Shown here in pieces: positions 21,820 through 33,239 of a DNA stretch of 64,000 bases. The position numbers were made by a program, and so were the translations under genes. Location of the stretch: the NCBI GenBank assembly GCA_024734495.1, contig JALMQS010000161.1:1659758-1723757 (forward strand). Reading direction: 5' to 3'. The number at the start of each line of letters is the position of its first letter. The stretch's first letter is position 1. Below the pieces are notes generated by a model. It saw only the letters and a program-made list of their open reading frames with translations. It was not told the DNA's origin and did not search any database. Source of the DNA: Forficula auricularia (Eukaryota; Arthropoda; Insecta; Dermaptera; Forficulidae).

Positions 21820-23140
21820 CATTTAATTCGAGTATTCTTGTGTGACCAATATAAATAAATTTCTTAGTGTTTAAATGTTATACTAAGATAATGGATAAGA
21901 GTGTATAAAAAATTTAAGAAAGTGTTAAAAACAAATGAAACTAAATTATGAATAGTGAAATACAGCTTCCAATTTGATTTTAATCGGTTCGTACTGGATG
22001 CAGAAGAAGCATTACTGAATCCACTCGAATTTATTATTTATTTTTTAGAAATGTCAGAAACGTAGACAAATCATCATCATTCACGATTTTTTATTTTCTA
22101 TGCGAATTCTAATACTCACAAATAACGGAAATATGTAGAAAGTTTGTTATAGAGCCAGTATCTGTGTAATTTCAAATCAAAATTTTTTTAGATAGGCTTT
22201 TCTAGCTTCAGATCTCCCGGTTCAAAAAAACCCCTGAAAATCACAAAAAATGCAATTATCACTCATGTTTGTATTAATAAACTGCGTTAAGTCGCATATT
22301 CTAGCTCCCATCTTTGGGAGATAAAAAAGTTGCCAATTATTAATATTCGCTTACCAAGTCTTAAAACGATATTTTCACCTCTAATTTTTTACACAACATA
22401 AATTTTATGGGTTTTGAAATGTATTATTATCTTCTATTCACTGTATTGTAGTTATTAGATCAAAAGTATCAAGTAATAACTTTTAGCAGAAATAAAGGAA
22501 TATAATTAATATCATGCTATAGAATAAAATTTATCTATCAGTTCCAGATTACTCCTCAGGGTCGATTCTTTAACTATCCCATAAAAACTATTCATATGTC
22601 CTGACTATTCTAATTCCACTCCCAAAGCAAAAATGATCTAATATTATAATGATAATTATATTTTAGATTGAAAGGGCATGGATAAATATGCTATCCTTGA
22701 TGGGAATCACCTGTTGAGCAGCTGTTGCATAAAAAATCAAAGGATTTGTTTAATTCAGAGGATCGCATTCAACTGAATTGGATTCAATAAATTTCCTTCT
22801 TTCATTTAATTTTTATTATCAACTCAATTTATTTTTAACAGGCGAATTAGAAGATAATTCGATATTGTCTCTAATTTAAACATTTGAATTATTACTAGGG
22901 CAAAAATGAACTAATTTCATATTTAGTTGCTATAATATATTGAGATGAATTAGATTTCTTAACCAGCATTCTTGATTTTTTCTAAATTCTGCATTGTTCT
23001 AAATATAATTAATGTCTCAAAGATCTTGAGTATTTTTCTTTTGAAAATGGTTGCATACTATTTATTTTTTAATTCTATTATTTTTTCATTTGTATTATAA
23101 CTTATTGCCAAAATAATATATTAAAATGTAAATTGTTTTT
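21820..23140. other. AT-rich, nothing recognised
   Basis: No frame, terminal repeat or RNA-like structure identified. Confidence 0.4.
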
Positions 23141-23639
23141 CTCTTAATATAAATATAATTTATAAATTTTATTAAACCAATTATTTTACATTAATTAATG
23201 TATACATTGTATTTTTTGCTTCGATTCCGGAGATTACTTCTCCACCATCGAGTGTCCTTATTCATCTTTAGTCCTTGTTTTTAATAAGAGGAAAAATCTA
23301 ATTAGATAAAAAAACCTCTTTTCCGATAATTATTTCAATTCCATTATTCCCCAATCAAGTCGATTGGTTTCACCTACCAATTCTCCTCCATCCTTCACTT
23401 TTCCTCTCTTAATATAAATATTTTTTTTTTTTTATAAATTTTATTAAACCAATTATTTTACATTAATTAATGTATACCATGTATTTTAGCTTCGATTCCG
23501 GAGATTGCTTCTCCACCATCGAGTGTCCTTATTTATCTTTAGTCCTTGTTTTTAATAAGAGGAAAAATCTAATTAGATAAAAAAACCTCTTTTCCGATAA
23601 TTATTTAAATTCCATTATTCCCCAATCAAATCGATTGGT
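23141..23639. repeat. Tandem duplication of a ~230-bp unique block
   Basis: 23141-23368 and 23406-23639 are direct copies, a shift of 265 bp, with only a few substitutions and an expanded T-run in copy 2. Shared landmarks: TTCGATTCCGGAGATT, CCACCATCGAGTGTCC, AATCTAATTAGATAAA, CCCCAATCAA. No transposon ends or tRNA boxes. The block includes TAATTAG sites and looks like non-repetitive sequence duplicated locally. Confidence 0.85.
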
Positions 23640-23885
23640 ACCTCTCTCTCTCATTCTCATTTTCTCCTTTTTGTAAATATTAAATCCCTGTTTTCAATTA
23701 ATATTTTATCAAAAGATTTTCAGTATTTTTTGAGAATGATAAACAAAATTATGCCCCTCAATTAGACTAGAAAATATAAAGTTGTTACTGAGAACTTATT
23801 GTCACCTTTATGCCAAATGTTCAAAAACCTTGTTTTGAGTTATTGTTATTTGAAAATTTTCTATATAACACTATTTAATCAAATT

Positions 23886-24130
23886 AGTAGGTATGTTTCA
23901 TTAAATAAAAGAAATATTGCTTATTAAGCGTCAATATATATTTCGGGCGATGAGCCTATCTTCAGAAGTTTACCATTTATTGTCTCGGTCATTGTAAACT
24001 GAAAATTGGCTCGTCTCCTGAAATATATCGAACTCTTGCTCATGAGAACTATTTTTTTTATTTATCAAACCTACCTAGCAATCTAATTTTAATTTTATTA
24101 AATGTTTCACCTCGAACCAACTTCAAAATA
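23886..24130. mobile_element. Foldback C4
   Basis: Left AGTAGGTATGTTTC and right AACCTACCTAGC are inverted, followed by the tail ATGTTTCACCTCGAACCAAC. A hammerhead-like core is on the minus strand of the left arm. The right arm kept only CTGAAATATATCGAACTC, having lost stem II. No target duplication found; older than C1 and C2. Confidence 0.6.
23932..23972 (-). ncRNA. Hammerhead-like motif, family C
   Basis: Minus strand: CTGAAGA, U/A, stem GGC/GCC with TCATC loop and an extra C, GAAA, AU-only stem III, UUGAC. Core kept, stems weaker. Confidence 0.4.
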
Positions 24131-24732
24131 AAATAATACATAAATGAAGTCCAATTAAAAATTTCCCCCTTTTTGATTCAAATTAAAAGCTAAGGTCTGA
24201 AAAAATCTCATCATACACGATTTCTATTAATACACGTATATCACATAGAGCCTATATTTGAATTAGAACAGATGTATGATTAAATCTCGTGATTTACTTA
24301 ATTAACATCCGATTTTTAATTTAACTTAATAAACGTCTACTGAAACCCTTAAATTGATATAAACAGTATAAGTGGATGATTATTTATTTTGTAAGCGAGC
24401 TCTCGAGTGTTGAATATAAATAATTTAATGCGGTTTGCGAAGACATAAAAAGACAAGATTGGCCAGGTCATTGGAGAAGCGAATGCGAAATCTTCCTGGA
24501 ACAGTGGAGCTTATTAAACCACCTGGGTAATAATAAAGCAATACTGTCAATTCATTCATTCACTTTCTCTATATTAAAATTCTTGTTGGATTTCATATTG
24601 GCAAATGTCGATGAAGGTGACGCTGAATAACCATGGTAGAAAATAATGCCAAATGTCATGGATGAGAGGGCGGATTCGCAAAGTAATTTAGTAACTTTCG
24701 CGATGTTATTCATTTTTAAATTTCTACCTTTT
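24131..24732. other. Nothing recognised
   Basis: AT-rich to mixed; 24440-24560 is slightly GC-richer without identity. Confidence 0.35.
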
Positions 24733-25133
24733 TAAAAAAAATAATAATTTTTAAGAAAAAAATAAAACCGACTTCAAAAAAATTAAATGCAACAAATAAA
24801 ATACACTAAAAGGTATAAAATAATTATTATCTTATTTAGTTACAACTCAACGACGAAATATTAACATGAAATTACTTTTTGAAGTCGGTGCCAAACATAT
24901 ACATTTTATGAATCGCACTCGACGGATAGTACGTTTTGCGGGTACGCCCAGTTATAGGTATAGTTTGTTTGGCCCCGACTTCAAAAAGTAATCTCATGTT
25001 AATATTTTGTAGTTTAGTTGTAACTAAATAAGATAATAATTATTTTATACATTTTAGTGTATTTTATTTGTTGCATTTAATTTTTTTGAAGTCGGTTTTA
25101 TTTTTTCTTAAAAATTATTTTTATTTTTCTCTT
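24733..25133. mobile_element. Foldback with AACCGACTTCAAAAA arms
   Basis: Arms 24733-24893 and 24971-25133 are inverted copies; the 77-bp spacer is GC-richer (CGACGGATAGTACGTTTTGC). The arm starts with the 3'-terminal string of the LINE-like segment at 25150-25470 (GAAGTCGGTTTTA), so this may be two retroelement 3' ends in tail-to-tail orientation. No hammerhead core. Confidence 0.7.
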
Positions 25134-25149
25134 TTTAGTGATGTTATTA

Positions 25150-25470
25150 ATAGTGATGATATCATCAGAACTTGACTAAATTAATATGGCATTATCCCTA
25201 AGACACCCTCTTGCCAATAAACAAAGAATCATCGAAATCAGTTCATAAACAAAGAAGTTAGGCTTGACCAAACCTAACAAAAAAGGTCTAATACCAATAA
25301 AAAAAAAAAAAAAAAAAACGGGACCAATCGGAAGCTAGACTGAACGCAATGCAAAAAAAAATTTCAAAATCGGTTCACAATTGGCGGAGATATGAGGTAA
25401 CATAGACACAAAAAAAAAATCAGTCGAATAGAGAACCTCCTCCTTTTTTGAAGTCGGTTAAAAAAATATT
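25150..25470 (+). repeat. Non-LTR retrotransposon 3'-UTR-like remnant
   Basis: AAATCGGTTCACAATTGGCG, then GAGATATGAGGTAACA, then CAGTCGAATAGAGAACCTCC, ending TTTTTTGAAGTCGGTTAAAA. This series resembles the 3' region of RTE-like LINEs common in insects. An A-run and an internal poly-A (25298-25318) are present. No coding part. Confidence 0.5.
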
Positions 25471-25779
25471 ATAATAAAGGAGTAGGAGTAGATAAACTAC
25501 TTTTGTCAAACTTGTCTCTTTTAACATGTTTTATGCCTTTTGATTTATTTATTCGATTGTGTTTTTGGTGCAAAAATCAACCAATTAGAAGAGTGAATTA
25601 AGTTAAGCCATGTGTATTAATTACGTATATATAGATAGTAGTATAGAAGAGCAACACAGTAAATAAAGATTTAAAGATTGGAGTAATTTTTGGAGACGGA
25701 CTGATAAGTGAAATTGAGTGGATATTGATGAGGCAGTCCAAAAAAAGAAGATAATTTATACTATCTTTTTATTCGTAAA

Positions 25780-25826
25780 CCGACGTTTCAGGGGCTATTC
25801 CCTCCTTCTTCAGGGTTTTGAAAAGT
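25780..25826 (-). ncRNA. Hammerhead-ribozyme-like motif (F4 left)
   Basis: Minus strand: AAAACC, CTGAAGA, A, GGAGGG...GCCCCT stem II with mismatches, GAAAC, GTC, GGTTT. Stem I AAACC/GGTTT is 5 bp. Stem II is damaged relative to the copy at 62056. Confidence 0.5.
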
Positions 25827-26030
25827 CAGTGAAGGAAATCCAATGCGTCATTCCCTTGTCTCCTCTTTCAGTGACAGTAACAATAATAAATTGTATTTCA
25901 ACCTCAGCAGAATTATGCCTGTAGACCACATTATAATTCTGCTGAGGATTAAATACAATATATTATTGTTACTGCCATTGAAAGAGGAGACTGAGGGAAT
26001 GTCGCATTGGATTTCCTTCACTGACTTTTC

Positions 26031-26073
26031 AAAACCTTGAAGAAGGAAGGAATAGCCTCCGAAACGTCGGTTT
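26031..26073 (+). ncRNA. Hammerhead-like motif with C3-to-U change (F4 right)
   Basis: Same layout as the motif at 62056, but the core reads TTGAAGA: the essential C3 is U. Stem II GGAAGG/CCTCC carries one mismatch. Stem I AAACC/GGTTT survives only if shifted. Predicted inactive. Confidence 0.45.
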
Positions 26074-26286
26074 ATGAATAAAAAGATAGTATAAATTATC
26101 TTCTTTTTTTGGGCTGCCTCATCAATATCTACTCAAAAATTTAAGTTTTTTTTTTTTTTTTTTTAATTTTTTGAAATTTGAAAAAAGATACCTATAGAAT
26201 TATTTTTGACTCTCTGAATTATTTTTTTACTCCCTTCTTATATAATACTCCGATTAAAATTATTATTTGATAATCCTTACTTGACA

Positions 26287-26370
26287 TACGGACAGAAGGA
26301 CAAACAGACAGACATGACGGTGAATAATATACAATAGGATCCGTTCTACTTTTACCCTAAAAAAAAGAGT
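26287..26370 (+). repeat. Non-LTR 3'-end-like remnant
   Basis: GGACAGAAGGACAAACAGAC, AGACATGACGG, then a hairpin-like GGATCCGTTCTACTTTTACC and CTAAAAAA. This matches the widespread insect LINE 3' pattern of CAGACAGACATGACG followed by a GGTTCCG...CCCTAAAA hairpin and A-run. Confidence 0.45.
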
Positions 26371-26517
26371 TTCAAGCAAAATTATTCAAATGCAAACATC
26401 AAAATTATTAATCTAATATTCAAAGATGGTGTCTTCTTTCAATATTAAGAATTGCATATAAAAGTCAAAGTGCCGATTGTAGCAGACTTAAAATATATTA
26501 TATTAAATTCTGTCCTG

Positions 26518-26574
26518 GATAATTTTTATTACATTTACATATTAGAACCCTTCTGACATGTAATAAAAATTATC
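26518..26574. repeat. Short hairpin with Q-like tail
   Basis: GGATAATTTTTATTACAT is inverted as ATGTAATAAAAATTATC; the loop contains CCTTCTGAC, the Q-family tail string. Probably a remnant of a Q foldback. Confidence 0.5.
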
Positions 26575-26739
26575 GATACTAGCTCGGATTTAGTATGGTA
26601 ATACAATCTCCCTTGAGAAATTAATTATAGCTATAATATATCTAAAATTTAAAAGAAGTGTTGTTTACTTGAGTAAAAATCAGCAGAGATTAGATTATAC
26701 TCGGTTAAATTTATAAATAAAGTCCTCCGAAATCTTGAC

Positions 26740-27060
26740 AACTTGGAAAACAGTAAAGCTTTGCCTCTTGGACACCCCCACGAATCCTATTCTCGCCCCC
26801 TGGACATAGTTAATGTTTGCATTTCTAGTTCTCTAGGGGTTCACAAATTATGTATACAAATTTTGGTTAAGTTTGGTCCAAAATCCTATAATTTTCATTT
26901 TTTGACCCTTTCCCATTTCGGTTTTTGAGTTTCTAATTCTCTAGAAAGTCACAGATTACGACTATGTGTACAAAATTTGGTAAGTTTGGTCCAAAGGCTT
27001 AGAATTTTTTTTTTGACCCTCCCCCCATTTGGGTGTTTAGTTTTTGGCCTCAAGAAATAA
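26740..27060. repeat. LINE-like repeat with ~115-bp tandem units (T2)
   Basis: Two to three units each containing TTTCTAGTTCTCTAGGGGTT-like, ATACAAATTTTGG, AAGTTTGGTCC and TTTTTTGACCCT blocks, as at 17120-17390. A 61-codon frame here follows from the repeat. Confidence 0.55.
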
Positions 27061-27136
27061 ATGTCGTCCTAGTAAGAACACTTCTATACCATGATAGACA
27101 AAGTTACTCTTAATCCAACATCGAGATCGCAATTTC

Positions 27137-27158
27137 TTTTTTTTTTTTTTTTTTTTTT
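27137..27158. repeat. T22 homopolymer
   Basis: Uninterrupted T run; could be the A-tail of a minus-strand retroelement, but no body is recognisable beside it. Confidence 0.8.
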
Positions 27159-27429
27159 AAATTACGTTATTATCTCTGAGGTTGCTTTTCTCTTTTACTA
27201 AACAATAATTTTGGGTCCTATTCTTACGTATTTGTAATAACAATTAGGGAATATACGGTCTTTCGTTTGGGTCTTTATAGTGAACACAAATCTGCAGACA
27301 GAAAACAGAAATCCAAACATTTTATATATTATATAGATAATAATATTTGTTTTAAGGGCGTATTTTAATTTTGACTTTCCACACTGCTTAGAATTTAGTT
27401 ATTTATTATTATAGAATCTTTAAAAAGTA

Positions 27430-27720
27430 TTTAGAGAGCAATCAATTGTGCGTCTACATTGTCGGAGCGCTAACAAGTTCTTTTTACCTAAAGCGTGTAG
27501 GTGTGTGTGCGTGAGGGGGTTGGAATGTCTGCAGGGGTGGAAATCCAAGATGTGAATCGTCTTCACCCTCTCGGCTGCCATCAAGACATAAAGAGGAAAA
27601 AAAAGGTAAAGAGAATGAAAAAGAGCGAAAGACAGACAGAGAAGCGAGGAGTGTGAGGTTCGTCAGTCTTTTAACGAGGATTTAAACGCTTCTCGCCAAC
27701 CAAGATTGGATTGTATTTGC
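27430..27720. other. GC-richer, purine-rich unique island
   Basis: No partner in the window; contains GTGTGTGTGCGTGAGGGGG and GAAAAAGAGCGAAAGACAGA simple sequence. A 63-codon frame follows (27728-27919) without recognisable domain. Confidence 0.25.
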
Positions 27721-28150
27721 TATCTAAATGGGCCTGGCAACTGGCAACATGTTGGTTATCCTGGAGCCGAGACTGGCTTGCTTGCTTGCATTCCAGTTCA
27801 TTTTTCATAATCATCGTAGACGCGCTTTAGAAAACCATTTCATGAAACAACTGAGGAATGAAGACAGACACTCACACACACATACAAAGACAAACATACT
27901 TTTCTTTAATGCTCAGTAGGATCGTCCAGCAAAATACATTTAGAATTTTCCGCCTCATTTGCTTGATATAATTTTAGTTGCATTGTAACGAGTAGAAATT
28001 ATCTTTTTTTTAACGTGGAAACTTTGAAGGGGGTTAATCGAGTCTTAGTGGGAGATAATTTGAGGAAAAAGTTAAAACTTTTTCAAACTATATGTGCTCC
28101 CAGGCAAGAGCAGTCATAGTAATAAATAATAAAATTAATTATAATAATAA

Positions 28151-28431
28151 TAGAGAGCCATGTGCGTAGTTAGTGTGAGGACAACGGGGGTAGTATCCCT
28201 CCTACAAAACTCATTGCTCCCCTAGAAAAACCAAAACTCCATTATTACAAGGCATCATTTATGTATTTCTCATGAAATTATTTCCTTACTTCCAAAATTT
28301 GTCAATCCTACTTAAAAGTTTGTTGATCTCTAATCGGATTACTGAAAATGAAACCTTGTGGTGGCTAATCAGCTGGACGGCTGCCCCCCCTACCCCTAGG
28401 AAAACTCCGTAAATACGCCAATGTAGAGAAC
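28151..28431. mobile_element. hAT-like MITE
   Basis: Element 28159-28423, 265 bp; ends CATGTGCGTAGTTAG and CGTAAATACGCCAATG (inverted, imperfect). Flanking 8-mers TAGAGAGC and TAGAGAAC match at 7 of 8. The type resembles the 10391 element (CAGTGGCGTA terminus). Interior C-rich and non-coding. Confidence 0.6.
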
Positions 28432-28474
28432 CTATCTAATCAGCTCTCATTGGAAATACAAACATTTTGCCACA

Positions 28475-28825
28475 TGCATAGTTGGATCTAAGAAAGGGGA
28501 ACAGGAGGCGTGTGCCCCTCAGATTGTCCAAAATACTGTTATTAGGTGGTAAAGTAAACTTGACTTCGAATCCTTATAGCGTATTACGAAATTTTATTTT
28601 TAAACCATTTTTGTATCCTTCATTCTAATCTACTAAGATTAATTATCACACAATATTTAGACTGAAAGCCAACACTCGTGAAACATTTAGATTTACATCA
28701 AGATATGAATTTTCAAAAGAAACATTGTTCTATCTAATAAAGTGTAAAAGTAGCTTATAAATCCTAACCTGATGTTATAGTGCCCCGCCCCCCCAGAAGA
28801 AAATCCTGGATCCGCCGGAACGTTG
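28475..28825. mobile_element. Possible DNA-transposon remnant
   Basis: Left GTTGGATCTAAGAAAGGGGA and right AAAATCCTGGATCCGCC are inverted-related; the interior has no frame. No duplication seen. Old and uncertain. Confidence 0.3.
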
Positions 28826-29191
28826 ATTCACTTGAAAGTTGTTGACTCAGTGGTGTAGTTTGTTAGTACATACTTGTCTACCAAATTATTGCTCATTAGA
28901 TGCAATTGTCTGAAATATAGCTCTCATATTGTACATAACAATCCAATTGTTTTCCTATTTTTAAACTGAATGTTCGGAAGCTAGAAAATCCAAAATCTAA
29001 ATATGTACTTCTTTGTTTTGTAAACACAGCCATTTTGACACCAGAAAAAACTTTCTACGACATTATGTATTTGCAATATAGAGTTTAACTGAATCAAGAA
29101 TAAATAAAAAAAACATGCTTGAAAAACAAAAGCTATTGGCGAAAACAATTTCTATTCTCCCACAATGAGAACATAATATTTTCTTCTTCGT

Positions 29192-29496
29192 TAAGGGGCC
29201 GTCCATAAATTACTTCACACGAATTTCAAGATTTTTAGACCCCCCCTTCCTCTCTGTCACATTTTGAGCTCTCCTGTATTGTGACGTCACAGTATCACTT
29301 TTATACCCTATAATTTTCAGGTTGGGATAATAACCTGAAATCTAAAAAATATATTTGAAAATTTTGTAAATTTTTTAATTTGGCTTTTGTGACATCATAA
29401 TTTTTAAGATCCCGGGCCCCCCTGTCACATTTTGTCACAAATCTGAGATGCCACCTCCTTCTTTACTGTGTGACGTAATTTATGGACGGCCCCTAA
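29192..29496. mobile_element. PIF/Harbinger-like MITE
   Basis: Element 29195-29493 (299 bp) with inverted ends GGGGCCGTCCATAAATTAC and GTAATTTATGGACGGCCCC, flanked by TAA on both sides. A 3-bp TWA duplication and G-rich ends fit PIF/Harbinger. Internal subterminal GACGTCACAGTAT and GTCACATTTTG blocks recur in inverted order. The family is widespread in invertebrates. No transposase. Confidence 0.7.
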
Positions 29497-29499
29497 CTA

Positions 29500-31235
29500 A
29501 CACCTCTAATATTTCTCAATATTACTAAGTAAAATTGGATAATAACATTCTTTTGAAAAGTAAAGAAAAATAAGTAAACCACAGAGACCTCTTGCCTTAT
29601 TACCACTTACAGCAAATACACGTAAGCGAAAGCGGGAATTTTTGAAATTTAGACATAATTAATGTAAAAAATAAATAATTGATCTAATAGAGGTCATTTT
29701 AAATAGAAATGAATTGAAATATTGATAAAACAATTTTTTTGTGTGTGCAAATAATGCTTGTTTTAATAATAGATCTAAATATATGGCAACTAAAACTGTT
29801 GAAATATGTTTTGTTTGTGTTTGATAATAAATGAATAATATTCTAAAATTATATAGAATTTATTTTTGTGAATTGTGTAGCGTTTTAGGAAAAGCCTCGC
29901 ATATTTTTCATCATCGGAATAGTAAACACACACACATACACACACTGTGGAATTTTAACGAGTGACGAAGAACGTTTTGCTTAGGCGGGTTGAGTCTAAG
30001 GAATTTCGACCTCATTTACTTCTAAATCCAAACTATGGATAAGAAAGAGGATTTATTTAAATTGCTTCGTGTAGCAAGTGTTTTTTCGAAAAAGTAACTT
30101 TTCTTATGATAAATAATTTAATATTTGTCTATTTATTAAATGATTTTTTCGTCTTTATCTTTAGTCGAATGCAATTTTTAATTAATTTTTATCTAAAAAA
30201 TTATTTTAAAAATCGACATCTCTCTCTGAAGTATTTAAAAATGTTGTGATATATTTAATTGCGATATAAAAAGATTTAATTTTAACATATAAATTTTTAA
30301 TTTAATTTTATCCAAAATCTTGGTTGTCACAACACCAAGTTTAACTGATAATTATAAAAATTTATTCTATTTAAAATTGAATTCTCGAGTGACATTTAGC
30401 ACGATAATTTCTTAAAAAAGATGTTAATTGAATGACTTTTTAACAAATCACAACATATCGTATTTTATAATATCTTTGTCGCTTAACTAATGTTTTGCAA
30501 AAATTGATTGATATTATTCCACGAACAGCTATTGCTAAATGGTAAGTACGGTGTTGCCGCCACGTGGTAGAAATTGAAACTAACGCAATTGGGTCGCTGT
30601 CACAAATGTCATATGCATAATCAAAGAATATTATTTAATAAATAGGTTGGTTTTTGTTTATATGTCATTTAAACACTGATAAATCAGCTGTCAAAAGACC
30701 CAATTGAAAGGGTTCAAGCTTTCACCACCAGTCGGCGTATATGCACTTTCCAGTTGCCAAATGTTCATTTTCATGGTGATAATAAATTTAAATATAATGC
30801 AATGAAAAAATAATTGAATTTTTTCAAATTTCTAAAAAAATTTAACCATTTTCTGAAGTAGAATACGTCTTTGTCCGCGAGTTGCCTAATATGTGTGTTT
30901 TCCCGAAATTGCCAACCGATATTACTATATTTCTCGAAAAAGTCTTTATCTCTCTCAAATATTTTTACTGAAAAATGCTTCTGGAGCGTCTGTACATAAA
31001 TCAATTACGTTTTTGTGAACTTTTCAATAAGTACCATTTATATTGTTATAATATATATATATATTTTATCGAAATATACTTTAGATATATGAAATTAAAA
31101 TTGAAGTTACATACGATTAATGCTGGATAATATATTTTTGAAAAATATTTTTTTAATCGAAAAATTTAATAATAATTTGTTCTTGAAAAAGAGATGAATG
31201 CATTGGCCCTAAACTGTTCTTTTATAACAAACTTC
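29500..31235. other. AT-rich, nothing recognised
   Basis: (CA)-rich run at 29929-29945; 30530-30760 is a little less AT-rich. A 77-codon minus frame (30771-31004) shows no domain. Confidence 0.4.
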
Positions 31236-31640
31236 TGATTCCTCCGCCAACATCTGAAGTTTCATCTGTGATTCTTCGGTCCTTATGGGATGGGTATACC
31301 CTCATTAGAACTCCACCTTAACACCCTTAACACCCCCCCTAAGGTCCGTGTGTCGTTAGGCAAATAAAGAAGCGACGGCAACGGGCCTAATTTTATTTAC
31401 ATCTACGCCCCCCCCACCTTGTTACCCCCAAAACACCCCCTATCAGCTTGGCGTGAATGTACACGAAATGGCAAATTGCAAAATCAAATAGCCTGGATTT
31501 AAATACGCAGCAAGCAGACGCGCCTGATCAAACAGCCCTCAACCACCCCCATGTGCAGATCTACATGCACCCTTTCAAGCCGTGACATGGGTTCCAAGAT
31601 TGGTGAAGCTTGTTCGTTAGGTGCCTTATCATATTATTAG
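31236..31640. promoter_or_regulatory. Candidate conserved non-coding island
   Basis: Repeat-poor, GC-richer, frames closed on both strands. Contains TTTTATTTACATCTACG (Hox/AbdB-like), AAATTGCAAAATCAAATAG, and several CACCCCC blocks. Function inferred by composition only. Confidence 0.3.
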
Positions 31641-31885
31641 CATGTAAGGAGCTTTTCACTATTATTTATTAATCCATTAAATCGTTCTTAGTTAAAATCT
31701 TGAACCCTTTTCTTCACATTTTATCTAAATATTTCACTTTAAAATTTTCTCCTAAGAAAAAAAATTCATGATTTTTTTTATGAACAGAAGCGTTACAATA
31801 TTTAATTCAAATAACAAAGTAATAAAAAAATATATTATGAAAGTACTACTGAAAATAAGAAAACAAAAATTCAAAAGAAAATTCA

Positions 31886-32047
31886 TGTGTCACACATCCA
31901 TTCCTGTGAATCAATTGTAATAGAGTGATGAAGAGGGCAAAGCTCTCGAAACTATAGTCTCGTTATAAATAAATTAAAACACACTCTTTTATTGACTCAT
32001 TTAATTTATAAAAATTCTGCTATTCTCGGCAAAAAGAAACTTTCAAT
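31886..32047 (+). mobile_element. Solo family-D unit
   Basis: A single, non-palindromic D unit: CACACATCCATTCCTGTGAA, hammerhead-like core, TCTCGTTATAAATAAATTAA, the CACACTCTTTTATTGACTC segment, and the terminus TCTCGGCAAAAAGAAACTTT ending in TCAAT. Gives the order of parts in one unit. Directly followed by F6. Confidence 0.6.
31921..31962 (+). ncRNA. Hammerhead-like motif, family D
   Basis: GTGATGA (C3 is G) at 31925-31931, extra A, stem II GAGGG/CTCTC with CAAAG loop, GAAAC 31948-31952, UAUA loop, GUC 31957-31959. Stem II and III kept, C3 lost. Confidence 0.4.
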
Positions 32048-32053
32048 ATTAGA

Positions 32054-32430
32054 AGAAATTTTCTCTTAGGATAGATACGAACTGGTAGAAATTTTAAATG
32101 AGAAGTGGTGGAAAGGCAGCCCAAGAATAGTGAAAAAAAATCTCTCGAATAAAATAGATTTATTGGAAATTTACTTTTTCCTCACTCAAAAACCTAGGTT
32201 TCGGATGATTTTCCCTTCTTTTTCAGAGTCTACAATTCAATATAAAAAATTAATATACACAACTAGGTTGGCCATCATTCATTTCATTAATAATTATATA
32301 TTTATAAATACATATATACATTATAGGTACACATATAGCCAGATTAAAAAAAGAAAATGAAGAAATGAAAATGAATTTCTAATAAATCTATTTCATTCGA
32401 GTGAATTTTTTCACTTATTTTTAGGCAAAA
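32054..32430. mobile_element. Foldback F6, decayed
   Basis: F terminus (GAAATTTTCTCTTAGGATAG, ACTGGTAGAAAT) then arms about 32115-32175 and 32375-32425, inverted with mismatches. The core on the minus strand at 32186-32232 reads CTGAAAAAG...CCGAAACCTAGG: G8 and stem III are lost. Oldest F copy here. Confidence 0.6.
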
Positions 32431-32846
32431 ACTGAAAATTCAAACGTTTATTAAGTCTAATGTCTTAGTTATAAAAAAAACAGAAACTAATCACACAATC
32501 AACCATTTTTGAGAAAAATACTTTTTTGGGCTCAGTGGAAGTATTTAAGATTAAAAAAATCTTAACGTAGAATTTTTAAAAAAATTCTTTCATTAGAATC
32601 TGCTCGAGAAAATTACTAAAAAGAGCGCGGATCGAAGCATCCCTCTTTCTTTATAGCTAAACCATTCATTGCAAGGACACCAAATACAAGTCCAGACCAG
32701 TTTCAAACTATTGGATATTAATTTCTTCATATCTATTTTCTAGGAATGACCTTTTGTCTTTTGAACTTAGACCAAAACGATACTCGCTATAAAGAGAGAT
32801 AATATTCGATTGTACAAAATAAAATTTCCACGACTACAGTTGTAAA

Positions 32847-33180
32847 GGGGCCCACACACTGTCAAACAAATTGCGCAACAAAGCAATTTGCAACGTTGCG
32901 TTGCGCATCGTTTGCCGGGGCCCATACATTGCCAGAGAAATCCCGCAACAAATCGATGCACAATGCTGCGTTGCATAAACGCATCGTTCATAATTATACC
33001 CTTGGAAATATTTTGCCCAACTCGCCCATACACAACACAACGGGTTGCACAAACGCTCCCGTTGTGCAAAAGATTTCAAACATTTTTGAAACTTATCAAA
33101 AATTTGCGCAAAGCATTCAAACACTGCCATACACTGTCAAACAATTGCACAACAGCCTGTGTTGCCATGGGCAATTATGG
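32847..33180. repeat. Repeats of a CCCATACACTGTCAAACAA-type motif
   Basis: GGGGCCCACACACTGTCAAA (32847), GGGGCCCATACATTGCCAGA (32918), CGCCCATACACAACACAACG (33026) and GCCATACACTGTCAAACAAT (33125) are imperfect direct repeats at 70-110-bp spacing, each followed by a TTGCGCAACA-like string. Four long overlapping frames on both strands follow from the stop-poor composition. Probably a MITE remnant or minisatellite; superfamily unknown. Confidence 0.5.
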
Positions 33181-33239
33181 CTTAGAATCATCCCGTGTAT
33201 TTTTAGTCATATGATAATGGATTATTTTGGATGTTAAGA

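Larger units (their letters stand above)
25665..26144. mobile_element. Foldback F4
   Basis: Element about 25675-26134, flanked by AAAGATTTAA / AAAAATTTAA (9 of 10). Inverted arms 25717-25925 and 25926-26134 meet almost without spacer at an AATTCTGCTGAGG palindrome. The left side extends through AGTAATTTTTGGAGACGGAC, the F terminus. Each arm has a hammerhead-like core. Short frames inside follow from the palindrome. Confidence 0.8.

Noticed and set aside
23141..23639. CRISPR or satellite array
   Set aside because: Only two long copies with unequal spacing; not an array, and the genome is eukaryotic.
32767..33237. Four overlapping frames of 98-113 codons on both strands
   Set aside because: They overlap on opposite strands over a direct-repeat region with few stops; cysteine/histidine pattern changes with frame and shows no domain.
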